The position numbers were made by a program, and so were the translations under genes. 64,000 bases of DNA, from positions 496,001 through 560,000 of the forward strand of contig CP060769.1 of assembly GCA_023205875.1 (NCBI GenBank). The letters are read 5' to 3'. Origin of the DNA: Chloropicon primus (Eukaryota > Chlorophyta > Chloropicophyceae > Chloropicales > Chloropicaceae). Under the pieces are notes generated by a model that ran no database searches, was not told where the DNA came from, and was given only the letters and a program-made list of their open reading frames with translations. Below are positions 1 to 10,111 of this stretch, in pieces (position 1 is the stretch's first letter; every line of letters starts with the position of its first letter).

Positions 1-19
1 CACACACTCCGCTTGTCTA

Positions 20-1382
20 TTATTTAGTCTTTAGCTTACGTCTTAATCTAAGTTTCCAGATGCAAAGGAACAGTGCCGTGGCAACTCCAACGGTGATCCA
101 AGACCACTTGACGAGCTGCGGCCACGGCTGGCTGAACAAGTCCTTCCCGAATTTGTAAATGATCAGGAATTCCAGGATGGTGCAGGACAGGAATATCCAT
201 GTGAAGACGCCAAGCTTGTTCACTTGCTCCTTTCCAGTCTTCGTAATGAAGTAGTAGTACTCGTTCACCGCAGGGATCACCATGAAGAAAAACACGAAGA
301 GCCTGTAGGTGTTCAGCATGTTTCTTGGTGGTATCCAAAGAACGTATTTCATGAAGAAAGCGTTGACCTCGCAGGCCAAGCACGCTGCCGCCAGGACCAG
401 GCACTGAACGAAGCGCTTCGGGTTGCTCATCATGTTCCACTCGTATCGCTCCACCTTCTCTGGGGTGAACTGCAGGAAAAGGCGCTTCGCTTTCAGCAAA
501 AACGTCGGCTGGTCGCTCACACCAACCCACTCGTTGCCATACGCTTCTCTCTTTTGGATCCAAAACAATCCAATCAGCATCCCCAAATTGTTGCAGAGGA
601 CGACGTCCAGGATCCAGCTGTCCCACCAGCACTCGTTGAAGTTGGGAAGCATGTGGGCAAAGGTAAGCTCCATGAGTTCGAAACCTATCGACAGAAACAA
701 GAGTATTTTCCAATCCCTGAACACCATCGCCTTGGCGACCCAGCCAAAGAGGTGAGCCAGGACGAACTCATCCAGTAGAGTGTCCATGATGTTCGCAATT
801 TTGCTTCTCGGGTTCTCTGGAGTGAACACGCGGCAGTCGTTTCCATAAGCGCGTTCGTCCAGGGCGACTCCGAGCTCGTCGTACAGATACTTGAAGGACT
901 GTCGCGCCTGTGTGAAAAGCGGGGGTGAAAACGCAGTGATCGAAAAGTGTCAGGCTTCAAGGCACACGGCTCAGCGAGCTGGGAAGCTGTCCTACCTGGT
1001 TGGCGTCCATGAACAGGATAAGAACAAGGAAGAGCATGTAGAGCAAGGTCACTCCGTGCACTATCTTCCACACTATGGGGTGCGGTCTTATCATGAAGGT
1101 GTGGGGCGCATAAAGGGCAGAGTACGCCAAAAAAGTGGCAATGATCGCCGCAACTCCTTGCTTCACCCTGGCTTCGGTGGAGAACTCCGTCTGATACAGT
1201 CCAAACGCGTCCGAGAAATAAGCAAGCAGGCAGAGCCCACAAGCCATGACCGTGACCGTTCTCGGCCTATAAAATATTTTGGCGAGAGGGTCGACATCCT
1301 CAATCAGAGGGTGGGCACCAGTTCCCAATCCCGTTCCCGTTCCCCTCCCTTCCCCTCCCTTCCCCGACCGAGTTCGCACCAT
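20..1382 (-). CDS. PSS1: Phosphatidylserine synthase (base-exchange type)
   Basis: Predicted integral ER-membrane enzyme of about 424 residues that exchanges the head group of a phospholipid for serine (PSS1/PTDSS family). Two exons: 1382-996 and 907-20. The 88-base intron 995-908 has a GT-AG pattern and joins MDANQ to ARQSFKYLYDELG in phase 0. The exon-2 start reads YGNDCRVFTPENP, a family hallmark, followed by a conserved acidic/aromatic region (NECWWDSWILD, residues about 195-205) and many hydrophobic helices. It ends in a basic tail (KLRLRRKLKTK). The first ATG of the open frame was used as start; the first 30 residues are Gly/Arg-rich and poorly conserved. The next gene is transcribed divergently from about 600 bases away. 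Family assignment is firm; which donor lipid it prefers cannot be told. Confidence 0.93.
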
Positions 1383-1999
1383 TCCTCTGCCCTATCCAAA
1401 ACCAAATCAATCCCAAAGCAAATAATCAATCGAACGCTCGGAAGTGATGCCAAGTCAAGCGAAACAATGCGAAGGACGGCAAGACGACTCAGGTAGCTCT
1501 CCGTCGAGCGCAGACCTAACGTCCCGGCCCAGTCGTAATGCTCGCTTCGTTCGTTCTGTTCACCACCAACCTCTTCTTCCCTCGCAGAACTCAAGTCACA
1601 CCGTCGTCCCTCGTTCTCCACGAACCCTGGCGCCAAATCCTTCAAGCGCGGTACCAATCCAAAGCTCGCGAGACGAAGCTTCGTTCTGACTCCCTCTCGA
1701 CGCCTGTTACCTTGGTCCTCGTCGCGCAATTCTTCGCCAAAGCGTTGATTCTCCTCTCCTCCTCGTTGGAGCCCCTCCCTCTCTCGGTTGATCTTGATCT
1801 GTCAAATTCAAGACGCGATCTTGGATTGGGGCGATGGCGGGATGGGCACAACTGATGCGGGTTTGACGACCAGGGGGATGGTCGGAGGGGAACAGTAGCG
1901 ACGTAGAGTGATACTACATCTTCAGGGCTTTCGATAGATACCTTGGTTGAAGGTTTTGGCGGCCGGAGTGAGGAGGGAGACCGTTATGACGGCTTGAAC
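1383..1999. other. Divergent intergenic region
   Basis: Shared upstream region of the phosphatidylserine synthase gene (left, minus strand) and the methyltransferase-like gene (right, plus strand). Open frames here are not gene-like, and no repeat or RNA gene was recognised. The right-hand frame stays open upstream of its ATG to a TTG at 1943, which is probably 5' UTR. Confidence 0.5.
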
Positions 2000-4852
2000 A
2001 TGAGGCGTGGTCGGTACAGGACTCTTGGAGCGACCAGGAGGGGGGCTCAGAGGCAGGGGACGAGCCTGTTCGGGCAGGCCAGGTGGAAGCCCATTGCAGT
2101 ATTGGCCATCTTCATCGTGTTGTATTTCACGATCTCCTTCTCCTCGAGTAGGAGGCAGACCGATGCCATCGCTTACGGTTCGGGTTCTCGCGGGGGATCA
2201 CTTTTGGGCGGGGACTCCACCGCGAATGATGTTCGAGCGGAACCTTCTGGGAGTTCAAGGGAAGGGGAACTGAATGGCTGGGAAGGCTCAGAAGCAGGAA
2301 CTGAGCGATCGAGTGCAAATCCAGTGGAAGGAGACACCCAAGAACTACTGTCTCCGCCACCACCACCTCCACCACCACCACCTCCACCACCTTCACCGCC
2401 TTCACCACCGTCTCCTCCACCACCGTCTCCTCCACCACCTTCTCCTCCACCACCTTCTCCTTCACCTTCACTGCTACCGTCTCCTCCACCACCTTCACCA
2501 CCTCCACCACCTCCACCTTCACCACCTTCACCACCACCACCTTCGCCTCCTCCACCACCACCACCTTCGCCTGAAGCGTCGGGCACAACGGTGCCTGGTG
2601 CCGAGGAGGAGGAGGAGAAGGAGGAGGAGCGCGACTCTGCAACACCATCTGCTGGTCAGCACCTCCCTCCGCCTCTTGAGGAGGTTGAAGCGGAAAGGGA
2701 ATCGCTGCCATCATCGGAGGAGAACGCTGGTGAAGGGGAAACGGAAGAGGAAGGTGTGGCAGATCGAACGTCTCCACCTTCGCCACCGCCAGATGATGCC
2801 TCGGATGCTGAGGTGGAGAAGAACAATAGCGAGCATTCGCAGGCTCCGGTGGCTGACTCTGAGGAGCTTGGCAAAAACACGACGACGACGCTGGACTCGT
2901 CGAATGTGGCAGCAAAGAATGAAAGTGATGCATCGTCCCTGGAAGGCAAAGAGGGGGAGATTGAGCAGCAGCCTTCTCCACCACCAGCTCCATCACCGCC
3001 TCCGCCCCCTTCCGCTTGCGCCAGGAGGTCTCCCTGTGCAATCAATGCTGTGTGTCAAGCATCCAAGGTCGATCCGGAACAAAAGTTCAGGTGCCTGTGC
3101 AAGAAGGGCCACAAGGGGAACGCTTACTCCAATGGCAAGGACAGGTGCAAGACCAAGGAAGAGGCGTACCTGCAGAAGCTTTACGGTTACGACAAGTGTG
3201 ATGGATGCAAGTTTGTCAGAGCGATGAAGGCGGTCTTCAAGAGCACCAAGGACTTGAGGGTTCTTGACCTTGGCACGGGTTCGTGCGACGCGCTGAGAAA
3301 CATGCTGAAGATGGGAATGAACGCTACTGGCGTGGAGTCAGCCATTCTTTCGCTGGAGGACAACTGCCCAGACCTCTTGGAGTCGGGGGCGGCAATCACC
3401 ACTAAATTCGACGAGCTGCCCTTCCAAAACTCGACCTTTGATGTCGTGTTCGTTTCCCACGTCCTGGAGTTCGTGCCCAAGGACAGTCTAGACGATGTGA
3501 TCGCAGAAATAGCGAGGGTGACCAAGCTGCACGTCTTCCTTGCTCTTCAGACTCCGGGGGAAGGCAAGAGGAGCCATGGCAAGGTCGTGGATGGGCTGGA
3601 GCTGGAGACGTACTACTCAAACATCTGGTGGAGGGAGAGGTTCGCGGCTCACGGCCTTGACCTTTTCGACATCCAGACTCACATGATTCTCGAGCGGGCG
3701 AGGAGAAAGTCCATAAAGCTGGAATCGAGCGAGGTGGCCATGATGCTGGGCAAAGCTCCCCAAGCGGACTCGAGGGAGTTTCCTCTGATACACAAGGTGT
3801 ACTGCTTGGCCTGCAATTACATGCCTCTGATATCCTACATGTACTCGCCTCCCGTCGTAGTGTCCCAGTCGCAGTACAGGAAGAAGCTGACGATGGGCTA
3901 CACGATGGTTCTTGGGCCCTCTTCCTGCAACGTGATGAGGGGCCTGCTTGAGAACCCCCCATCCTCCATGAAGAAAGCCGTGGCTCTGCAGCCTGTGCCG
4001 TACACGGTGTCAAGGGACTGCCCAGATCTCTCCAATCAGAGGCTGGTTCTGGAGATGCCCCCCGATGCGACAAGGCTCCCTTTCAAGAGGCACAAGGCTG
4101 ACCTGGTCCTTTCCCTGTTTCACTTGGAGCTCATGACGGAGGGCGAGATCAAGTTCCACCTGGAGGAGCTGAAGAGGGTCACCAATCACAGGGTTCTCTT
4201 TCTGATTCACACGTGCGGCAGCGACTTTGCTTCGGAGACCTGTTTGGCGAACGCCATCCCCGGGATCGTAACGGTCAAGCCAAGGGCGTGGTGGAGCGAC
4301 TTGCTCGTGAGCCACGGCTTCGAGGCCGAGGAGATCAGCCATGCTTTGCAGAAGAGGCAGTGCAGGGCGGAGGAGACCAAGGAGAACGCGACGGCATCGA
4401 GGATGGGTTACTGCGACAGCATCCTCGAGGAATTGAGTGCCAAGTCGACGTACGAGCTTACGCTCCAGGACGTGTTCCCAATGTTTGTCAAGGCGGCTCA
4501 TCCGGAGGAGCAGGGGGACCTCGGCGACCTGATCGAGCAGCACAAGGCGAAAGAAAACGGCGAAGGGGAAGACGAAGATTCCTTCGTGGACCTCAAGTCC
4601 TTCAAGGAAAACTCCGAGCTCGATGCATTCGAGTATGAGCTCGCCCTCACGGGCACAAAAGACAGGCATCGCAGCAAACGCTACAAGGAGGAGCAGAAGA
4701 TCATGGCCAAGCTTCGCAAGATGTTCCCGGACACTCCTCCGGCGCCTCGGACGGCCCACATCTACAAGAGCCGGGGGTACAACGTCCGCTCGGCCCGGAC
4801 CCAAATTCCGCACGACGACGAGGAGGAAGGCGGTGGCCGTCGCCGCCTTTGA
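2000..4852 (+). CDS. Type II membrane protein with EGF-like and two methyltransferase-like domains
   Basis: About 950 residues, single exon. In order: a short basic cytosolic tail; one membrane anchor near residues 33-55 (AVLAIFIVLYFTISF); a Ser/Pro-rich stalk (about 117-193) typical of algal wall proteins; an acidic low-complexity linker; a Cys-rich EGF-like module (about 340-383, CARRSPCAINAVC...CLCKKGHKG); then a SAM-methyltransferase fold (about 410-600, RVLDLGTGSCDALRNML) and a second, more degenerate copy (about 630-780, YTMVLGPSSCNVMRGLL). Each copy ends in a WW-containing element (SNIWWRERF, RAWWSDLL). This pattern resembles plant Golgi CGR2/CGR3 pectin methyltransferases, so a Golgi glycan-methylating role is inferred. 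The ATG at 2000 is the first one in frame. The C-terminus is acidic then Arg-rich. Confidence 0.75.
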   Translation: MRRGRYRTLGATRRGAQRQGTSLFGQARWKPIAVLAIFIVLYFTISFSSSRRQTDAIAYGSGSRGGSLLGGDSTANDVRAEPSGSSREGELNGWEGSEAGTERSSANPVEGDTQELLSPPPPPPPPPPPPPSPPSPPSPPPPSPPPPSPPPPSPSPSLLPSPPPPSPPPPPPPSPPSPPPPSPPPPPPPSPEASGTTVPGAEEEEEKEEERDSATPSAGQHLPPPLEEVEAERESLPSSEENAGEGETEEEGVADRTSPPSPPPDDASDAEVEKNNSEHSQAPVADSEELGKNTTTTLDSSNVAAKNESDASSLEGKEGEIEQQPSPPPAPSPPPPPSACARRSPCAINAVCQASKVDPEQKFRCLCKKGHKGNAYSNGKDRCKTKEEAYLQKLYGYDKCDGCKFVRAMKAVFKSTKDLRVLDLGTGSCDALRNMLKMGMNATGVESAILSLEDNCPDLLESGAAITTKFDELPFQNSTFDVVFVSHVLEFVPKDSLDDVIAEIARVTKLHVFLALQTPGEGKRSHGKVVDGLELETYYSNIWWRERFAAHGLDLFDIQTHMILERARRKSIKLESSEVAMMLGKAPQADSREFPLIHKVYCLACNYMPLISYMYSPPVVVSQSQYRKKLTMGYTMVLGPSSCNVMRGLLENPPSSMKKAVALQPVPYTVSRDCPDLSNQRLVLEMPPDATRLPFKRHKADLVLSLFHLELMTEGEIKFHLEELKRVTNHRVLFLIHTCGSDFASETCLANAIPGIVTVKPRAWWSDLLVSHGFEAEEISHALQKRQCRAEETKENATASRMGYCDSILEELSAKSTYELTLQDVFPMFVKAAHPEEQGDLGDLIEQHKAKENGEGEDEDSFVDLKSFKENSELDAFEYELALTGTKDRHRSKRYKEEQKIMAKLRKMFPDTPPAPRTAHIYKSRGYNVRSARTQIPHDDEEEGGGRRRL

Positions 4853-5046
4853 GAGAGAGAGAGAGTCTCGTAGACACCTTCACTTTTGCTGCTTGTAACA
4901 CTACACTTAATTGTCTGCAACACAGAGGAAGCGAAGGAAGCGAAGGCGTCTTGAGAGTTGGTAGATTAAAACGTTAGCGGCGCACCCACTGGGCCTTCCT
5001 CGCTCGCTCAAGCAAATGCATCGTCCGCCGCGGGCGGTCGCCGTGC

Positions 5047-5700
5047 CTAGCACTTCCACCCGGGTCTGCAAAATCCGCGCTTGTTGCTCATGGCGTGGCC
5101 CAAGGCCGTGGCCTCGGACGCCCTGGTGAACCCCTGGGCCTGCTCCTCCTCCAGGGCCTCCTGGGCCCACCTGGCACGCTGCAGCCCAAAGTTCCAGTCG
5201 TCGTACTCGTACTGGCTGGTCCCCGCGTAGGAGAAGGCGTTCCCATCGTTGCCGTGGACGCTGGAGTCGGAAGTCTGACCCGCCATTCCGTGGGAGGCAC
5301 GTCCGAGGGCCTTGCTGTCGAAGTGCCCCGCCGACCCGGCGCCGTCCGGGTAGTACCCGGCACCGCTGCCGAACCCCGCGGTCGCGTGGGTGGCCGAGGT
5401 GCCGCTCGAGTAACCGTAGGGGTTCAAGGTGGAAGCCATCGTGGCACCATTCGCCTCAGACGCGGACAAGTCAATCTTGGCGTCCGAACCGGCGTAGTCC
5501 CCGGTGCTGGAGCCCTGGAACTGCTTGCTGGAGAAGGCCGTTCCGACATCCACGGACCTCGAGTGAGCCTTCCCCCAAAGTCCGCCGGACTTGGACGCGC
5601 CCCCGCCGCTGATATGGATGCTGCCCTGGGCGCTTGCGACAGCCGCGAGGGCCGCCAGGACGACGGTAACCGTCGTTGTCTTCGTAGTGGCGGTCGTCAT
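5047..5700 (-). CDS. Small secreted Gly/Ser/Ala-rich protein, unknown function
   Basis: 217 residues. It has a clear signal peptide (about 1-24, VTVVLAALAAVASAQG) and then a low-complexity region rich in Gly, Ser, Ala and Tyr without cysteines. The C-terminal third is more ordered and contains YEYDDWNFGLQRARWAQEAL, and the protein ends CRPGWKC with the only two cysteines. No known family was recognised. It is convergent with the methyltransferase-like gene (194 bases between stops). Likely an extracellular or cell-covering protein; this is inference from composition. Confidence 0.65.
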   Translation of the reverse strand: MTTATTKTTTVTVVLAALAAVASAQGSIHISGGGASKSGGLWGKAHSRSVDVGTAFSSKQFQGSSTGDYAGSDAKIDLSASEANGATMASTLNPYGYSSGTSATHATAGFGSGAGYYPDGAGSAGHFDSKALGRASHGMAGQTSDSSVHGNDGNAFSYAGTSQYEYDDWNFGLQRARWAQEALEEEQAQGFTRASEATALGHAMSNKRGFCRPGWKC

Positions 5701-6399
5701 CCCAAATCAGTTCGGTTGGATGCTTGGGAGGAAAGGAGGAGAAGGAGGAAAGCCTCGGTTGTCGTCGTCGCTCGCTGGCGTCTTCGTCGTGGTCTCGTCG
5801 TCTTCAAGGCGAGAGGACCCGGGTGGTCGTTGTCTGGAAGAGGGCGACTGGGCGTGCGGCGTTTCTGGAGGGGGAGGGTGCGCCCGGCGTGGACGGCCAC
5901 CCCTCCGCCCTGTGGACTCGCGTCTGCGTCACTGCGCATTTCGCGTCCCGGACATGTGATCCCAAGGACAAGATTGAGATTGAGGCGGAGAGGGGAGAGG
6001 AGGACAAGGAAGGAACACTATACGTCGTCGTCGCGAAGTAGATGAGCTACGCACTGTAACGCCAATAAGTCTATGTAGGTTTAGAACTATCTCTCCTCGA
6101 TTGCCGACATCTGCTGAGGAACAAATTCTGAGGCCGGATGTGTCCTCGCGGCACGAAGCCGAAGCCCGCCGTGGACTCCAAAGGCTGTCGGACCAAGCTC
6201 GAAAATCCTCAGCTCGCGGCTCCTGGAGGGTTTTCGGCTATTTCTACCACCTTCTCGATTTCTGACCTTCCTCCAGGCTCTGCTCTGTCTTCCGCTTCGC
6301 GCAGGGCGACAAGAGACCACTCTGTCGATGCTGAAGTTGGGCCTTCATCCGTGGCACGGGGAATGGCGTCGAAAAACCATGCTGCGGAACAAATAAGTC
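5701..6399. other. Intergenic, normal GC
   Basis: Upstream of the small secreted protein gene. Contains GGA-rich low complexity and short open frames on both strands (for example 6138-6452 plus) with no recognisable domain. Nothing supportable as a gene. Confidence 0.4.
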
Positions 6400-8260
6400 A
6401 GAATCGATTCGCTTCACGCCTTCGAATTAACTCTATTATCCCATTGGCATGATTGCACCCTGGATGATGTAGTCTGTCTGTCTTGTCGAAAGGTATGGAA
6501 ACGCAACCCAACCCCGTCTTTTTCTCTTTTGTCCTCCCCCAAAACCTTGGAACCGACGTAGCACACCGGGTCGCTGTAAGCAAGTCGTCGCCCTTGCGTT
6601 GGACTTGAGATCCACTCTTTGCTGCTCGGAAACGACTTGCTTTCCGAGAGAGTAGAAGGATAGGAAGCAACCGCCAATGCAGCAGTATTTTGCGTCTTTG
6701 GAATACTTTCAGCCCGTCACGACGGCTGGAGCTTCTCATTGAAATCGCAAAGGCGTTGTCATAAAGAAGAACCAAAACACTGGGTGCGAAGACCGCAAGA
6801 CTTAAAAATGATTTGCTGGGCGCTTAAAGACTGGACACACAAACAACCGATACACCCTTGCGTCAACCAAAACAGAAAAAAATAACAAGTAGATTGCGGC
6901 TGCGCATGAATAAGAATTATTATATTCATCGAAAAGCGTGTTGTCACGATTGGTTCGTGTTCGCACAACATGTTCTGCCCAGTAATTCTTTTTCCGTTCC
7001 GTTACTTGCATAAGCGATGCGACTGAGATAAAAATGAAATAAAAATAATAAAACAGTTTCTATTTTTTCATTTTATTTGCATGATTTGCATGATTTGCAT
7101 GATTTGCATAATATTCGTGTCACGTCGCACAGAATGAAAAACAAAAGAATATATAGGTACGGTTATAAGTGTCATAGGTTCTTCGAAATATATATTCTTT
7201 TGTTTTGCGCAAAGACAACATATTTTCTTATTTTCATGTCCAACCGTAACCCACCATTGGAGTTTTGATCGTGGCGTAAGAAAGCGATGACGCGAATTGT
7301 TTTTTTTAATGATTAAAAAGCAATAAGAAGAGAAAATATAATGGGCAAAACCAATAAGGTGAACCAAACAGTTAAACTGCTTCGCAGAAAAAAGAAGTTC
7401 CCTTAAAGAGCTTACACATGCGTATATTTGCTAAAAATAGAATCATCTTTGCACAACCGATTCGGGCAGGTTCAGTTGATGGAAATGTTATTAAAGGGCA
7501 AAGCAAAAAATCATAATAATACGTAGAAGAAGAAGCAGAAGAATTACAATAATAGGATACAAATGTGTTGAGGTGGCTCGGTATCTCTATCGTTCACATG
7601 AAATTGAAAACGGGCGAACGTAAGTTAGAAAGCTATTGAAACTTGATAAGGAAACTTTTTTTTCATGCTTCTATGTTTTCGCTCATTCATGAAAAGAGAC
7701 TCAAACGTTACAGAGAATCGAACAATTTGCTCTTTTATGAGATGAGTCGCAGTATATTGTTAGGAGCTCTTTTAGAATGCCAAGCCATTAATTACTTAAT
7801 AATATTTCGATGTAAACACATGAAGAGGAGAATATCATATTGATATAGCAAGAAGGTTTCGTGAATCACATGATTAGTTTCGCTTCCTCACTAAATGAGT
7901 TTGCAATATTATGTCGGACAACGACTTTAACATCAGCTCGTGTTTTATGATCGTTGTTGCGTGAATTATAGTAGTCACTATAATTCAAACCAAAGAAAGC
8001 CACTACATGTGTTTTTGGCCTGTGTTGTGCTGCTTGATGTCTGCAAAACTCTACCTGCCCTCTTCTTGATATTCTTTGTTGTCTGCCACAAGAATATATG
8101 TGGTGGTAAATATGTGCTGAGGAGCACTGCGCTGACACCAGCGATATTAACTGGAAGGCGGCCCGCAATGCCGCATATAGGATCGCTGGCGCGGGATCTC
8201 GCAATGATTGAAGTCAGCTAAAGATAAAAGCGACTGTGGTTCACCCTCACGCGGATCGGG
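6400..8260. other. AT-rich gene-free island
   Basis: Base composition falls sharply here compared with the GC-rich flanks, most strongly between about 6,790 and 7,900, with long A/T runs (for example around 7030-7075 and 7300-7320). No open frame has a recognisable domain and none resembles its neighbours in codon use. It holds a small tandem octamer array at 7075-7109. In compact algal genomes such islands can mark centromeres or origins; that role is inferred, not seen. Confidence 0.6.
7075..7109. repeat. Four tandem ATTTGCAT octamers, 9-base period
   Basis: ATTTGCAT occurs at 7075, 7084, 7093 and 7102, each separated by a single G. It lies inside the AT-rich island. The reverse complement is ATGCAAAT. 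Confidence 0.95.
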
Positions 8261-8640
8261 ATCGCTCTTCTTCTTAGAAAGATGTCACGTACACCTTAGG
8301 TTTGGTTGTGGGTTGTGTGTGAAGGAGAAAAGATACGTGCGTTGATTTTTTCATTCGATGTAAAAGTCGTTCGTACCGACAAGGCGGCAAGCAAGGCAAT
8401 GACTGGAGTTGTCGACGGATGGTGTTGATCCGTCCCTTCATCCCCAACTCTCAAAACCAAAACCATAGTTTTCCGAAACATTAGCAAAGTGTTTAATCCT
8501 GTGTACCAATGGATCGTATTACACTATTATTGGGGTTCGCCCAAATCTTGGGATTCTCCACAGGTCAACAGTCCCCCCTTGTTTAGGACATTGGAGGAAG
8601 CCGGCGCGCGGAGCGAACGCACCAGCGCAGACAGGTAGTT
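8261..8640. other. Upstream region of the BAR-protein gene
   Basis: GC content returns to normal. No gene, repeat or RNA element recognised; presumably holds the promoter and 5' UTR of the gene starting at 8641. Confidence 0.4.
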
Positions 8641-9870
8641 ATGTCGTCGACGAAAAGGAAAAGCTTGGTCCTGAGCGGCCAGCATGCTGCTCGAGCCCAG
8701 AGGGGTTCGATTATGCTCACCCCTCAGCAGAGGCTTGCAAACTTCAAGCAGAGTGTGACGACAGCGAATGCAACGGTGACCGAGACAAGCCAGCGCGCGA
8801 GCCAGAACGTGAAAAAGAAGCTCGAAAAGAGGAGGCGGCGGAACATCAACGCCCAGAACCTTCTCCAGCAGCTTGGGGACATGTCTGGCATCAACGACGC
8901 GAACTTGCTTTACGGGGAGAAGCCTCATTTGGGCTCTGACACCGCCAGCATGATGATGGCGAACACTTCTTACCTCAAGGACAGCAGCACCGCGGTTGCT
9001 GAGGACCAGGTCAAGCCGAAGAAGGACTTGCGGTACAAGCTCAAGTCCTTCAAGAGGCGGGCAGAGCAAAAAGTTCTTGAGACTTTTGGCAAATCCCCTC
9101 AGAGGAAGGCCAAGGAGACTGAGTTTGACACAATGTGGTACAAGGTCTCCAAGCAGGAACAAATCTGGAAGGAGCTCAAGGTGTTGTGCAAGAAGCTCCA
9201 GGACTCCATGCATGAGATCGGGAGCATTGGCTCGGAGATCTCCGAGCTCCTCGTGGAGCTTTGCAAGGAGGAGGACGATGACGAGCACAGCGAGCCGCAG
9301 GTGTCGACTTTGCCCTTGCTGAAACTGCAGTACTCTCTGGACACCATCTCCAAGGACACCATCCCGAGGGTGATCGACAACCAGCTTCAGGAGTCCGCCG
9401 TGGAGCCCATCAAGGAGTGGAGAGACGATTTTCCTGCGTACCAGTCCTGCTTGCAGAAGCGCGACTGCTTGGCGAGAGATGTTGACGCGTACGAGCGCAA
9501 GCTTGTGACCCTGGAGGACAAGGCCATCGACAGGAGGGACCCTGCAGAGATAGCTCGGAGGAAGGACCAGCTGGCAAGAGCGGAGAGGCGGTTCAAGAGC
9601 TTCAACACCGTGATGACCAACCACTTGAGGGATGTGGACTCTCAGAAGTACGAGAAGGGTCAGATCGTTGGAGACGGGATACTGCAGGCTTTCAGGCTCT
9701 GGCACGAGACTTGCTCTCAGCTCCTTCCGCCCTCGTATACTTTTGACTCGATGAGGAACACCCCAAAGAAGGACTCGATGAGTTCGGAAGCTAGCTTGCC
9801 CACTCCACCAGCAGTTCACGTGCAAGTCGAGAAGGGCCTTTCTCTTGACTCTGAGATGAGCGAGTACTAA
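8641..9870 (+). CDS. BAR-domain-like membrane-shaping protein
   Basis: 409 residues, single exon. The N-terminal 130 residues are basic (KKKLEKRRRRN at about 58-70). From about residue 150 to 375 it is a long helical, coiled-coil region laid out like a BAR/arfaptin-type domain: a lead helix (KQEQIWKELKVLCKKLQDSM), an acidic loop, then two long helices (YQSCLQKRDCLARDVDAYE and RRKDQLARAERRFKSFNTVM) and a closing helix (GILQAFRLWHETCSQLLP). BAR dimers bind curved membrane in endocytosis and traffic. The Ser/Pro-containing tail (last 35 residues) looks regulatory. Assignment rests on pattern rather than on a unique motif. Confidence 0.65.
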   Translation: MSSTKRKSLVLSGQHAARAQRGSIMLTPQQRLANFKQSVTTANATVTETSQRASQNVKKKLEKRRRRNINAQNLLQQLGDMSGINDANLLYGEKPHLGSDTASMMMANTSYLKDSSTAVAEDQVKPKKDLRYKLKSFKRRAEQKVLETFGKSPQRKAKETEFDTMWYKVSKQEQIWKELKVLCKKLQDSMHEIGSIGSEISELLVELCKEEDDDEHSEPQVSTLPLLKLQYSLDTISKDTIPRVIDNQLQESAVEPIKEWRDDFPAYQSCLQKRDCLARDVDAYERKLVTLEDKAIDRRDPAEIARRKDQLARAERRFKSFNTVMTNHLRDVDSQKYEKGQIVGDGILQAFRLWHETCSQLLPPSYTFDSMRNTPKKDSMSSEASLPTPPAVHVQVEKGLSLDSEMSEY

Positions 9871-10055
9871 AGCGTGGATAGGTTAGACGACTCGACTCCT
9901 TCTCTTTGGAGAGAGAGAGAGAGAAAGACAGAGAGAGGAGGGGAATTGTAAGATAGAACTGTTTAACTTTTTTCAATACGACGCTATGCGACTTCGATCA
10001 CAACGACCGAGCAAGCAAGCTGGTCCCGTTGCGTGCCGCTCCATCGAGTTTCGTT

Positions 10056-10080
10056 CCAAGGCCAAGGCCAAGGCCAAGGC
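10056..10080. repeat. Short CCAAGG tandem repeat
   Basis: About four copies of a 6-base unit in the 3' region between the convergent BAR and DHHC genes. Confidence 0.8.
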
Positions 10081-10111
10081 AGGGCAAGTCATCAAAGAGA
10101 CCCCTGATGGA

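Noticed and set aside
2127-3227. Long open frames opposite and beside the Pro-rich stalk of the methyltransferase-like gene
   Set aside because: They are poly-Gly, poly-His or poly-Val translations of the same CCACCT repeat and have no independent protein character.
6138-6452. 104-codon plus-strand frame
   Set aside because: No domain, not clearly codon-biased, lies between a promoter and the AT-rich island.
6398-6775. Minus-strand frames at the edge of the AT-rich island, considered as an old retroelement remnant
   Set aside because: No recognisable reverse transcriptase, integrase or protease pattern; too weak to call an element.
6400-8260. Organelle DNA insertion as explanation for the AT-rich island
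   Set aside because: No plastid or mitochondrial gene or rRNA/tRNA piece could be recognised in it.
8527-9825. 432-codon frame antisense to the BAR-like gene
   Set aside because: Leu/Val/Arg-rich mirror of a real gene with strong codon bias; no domain.
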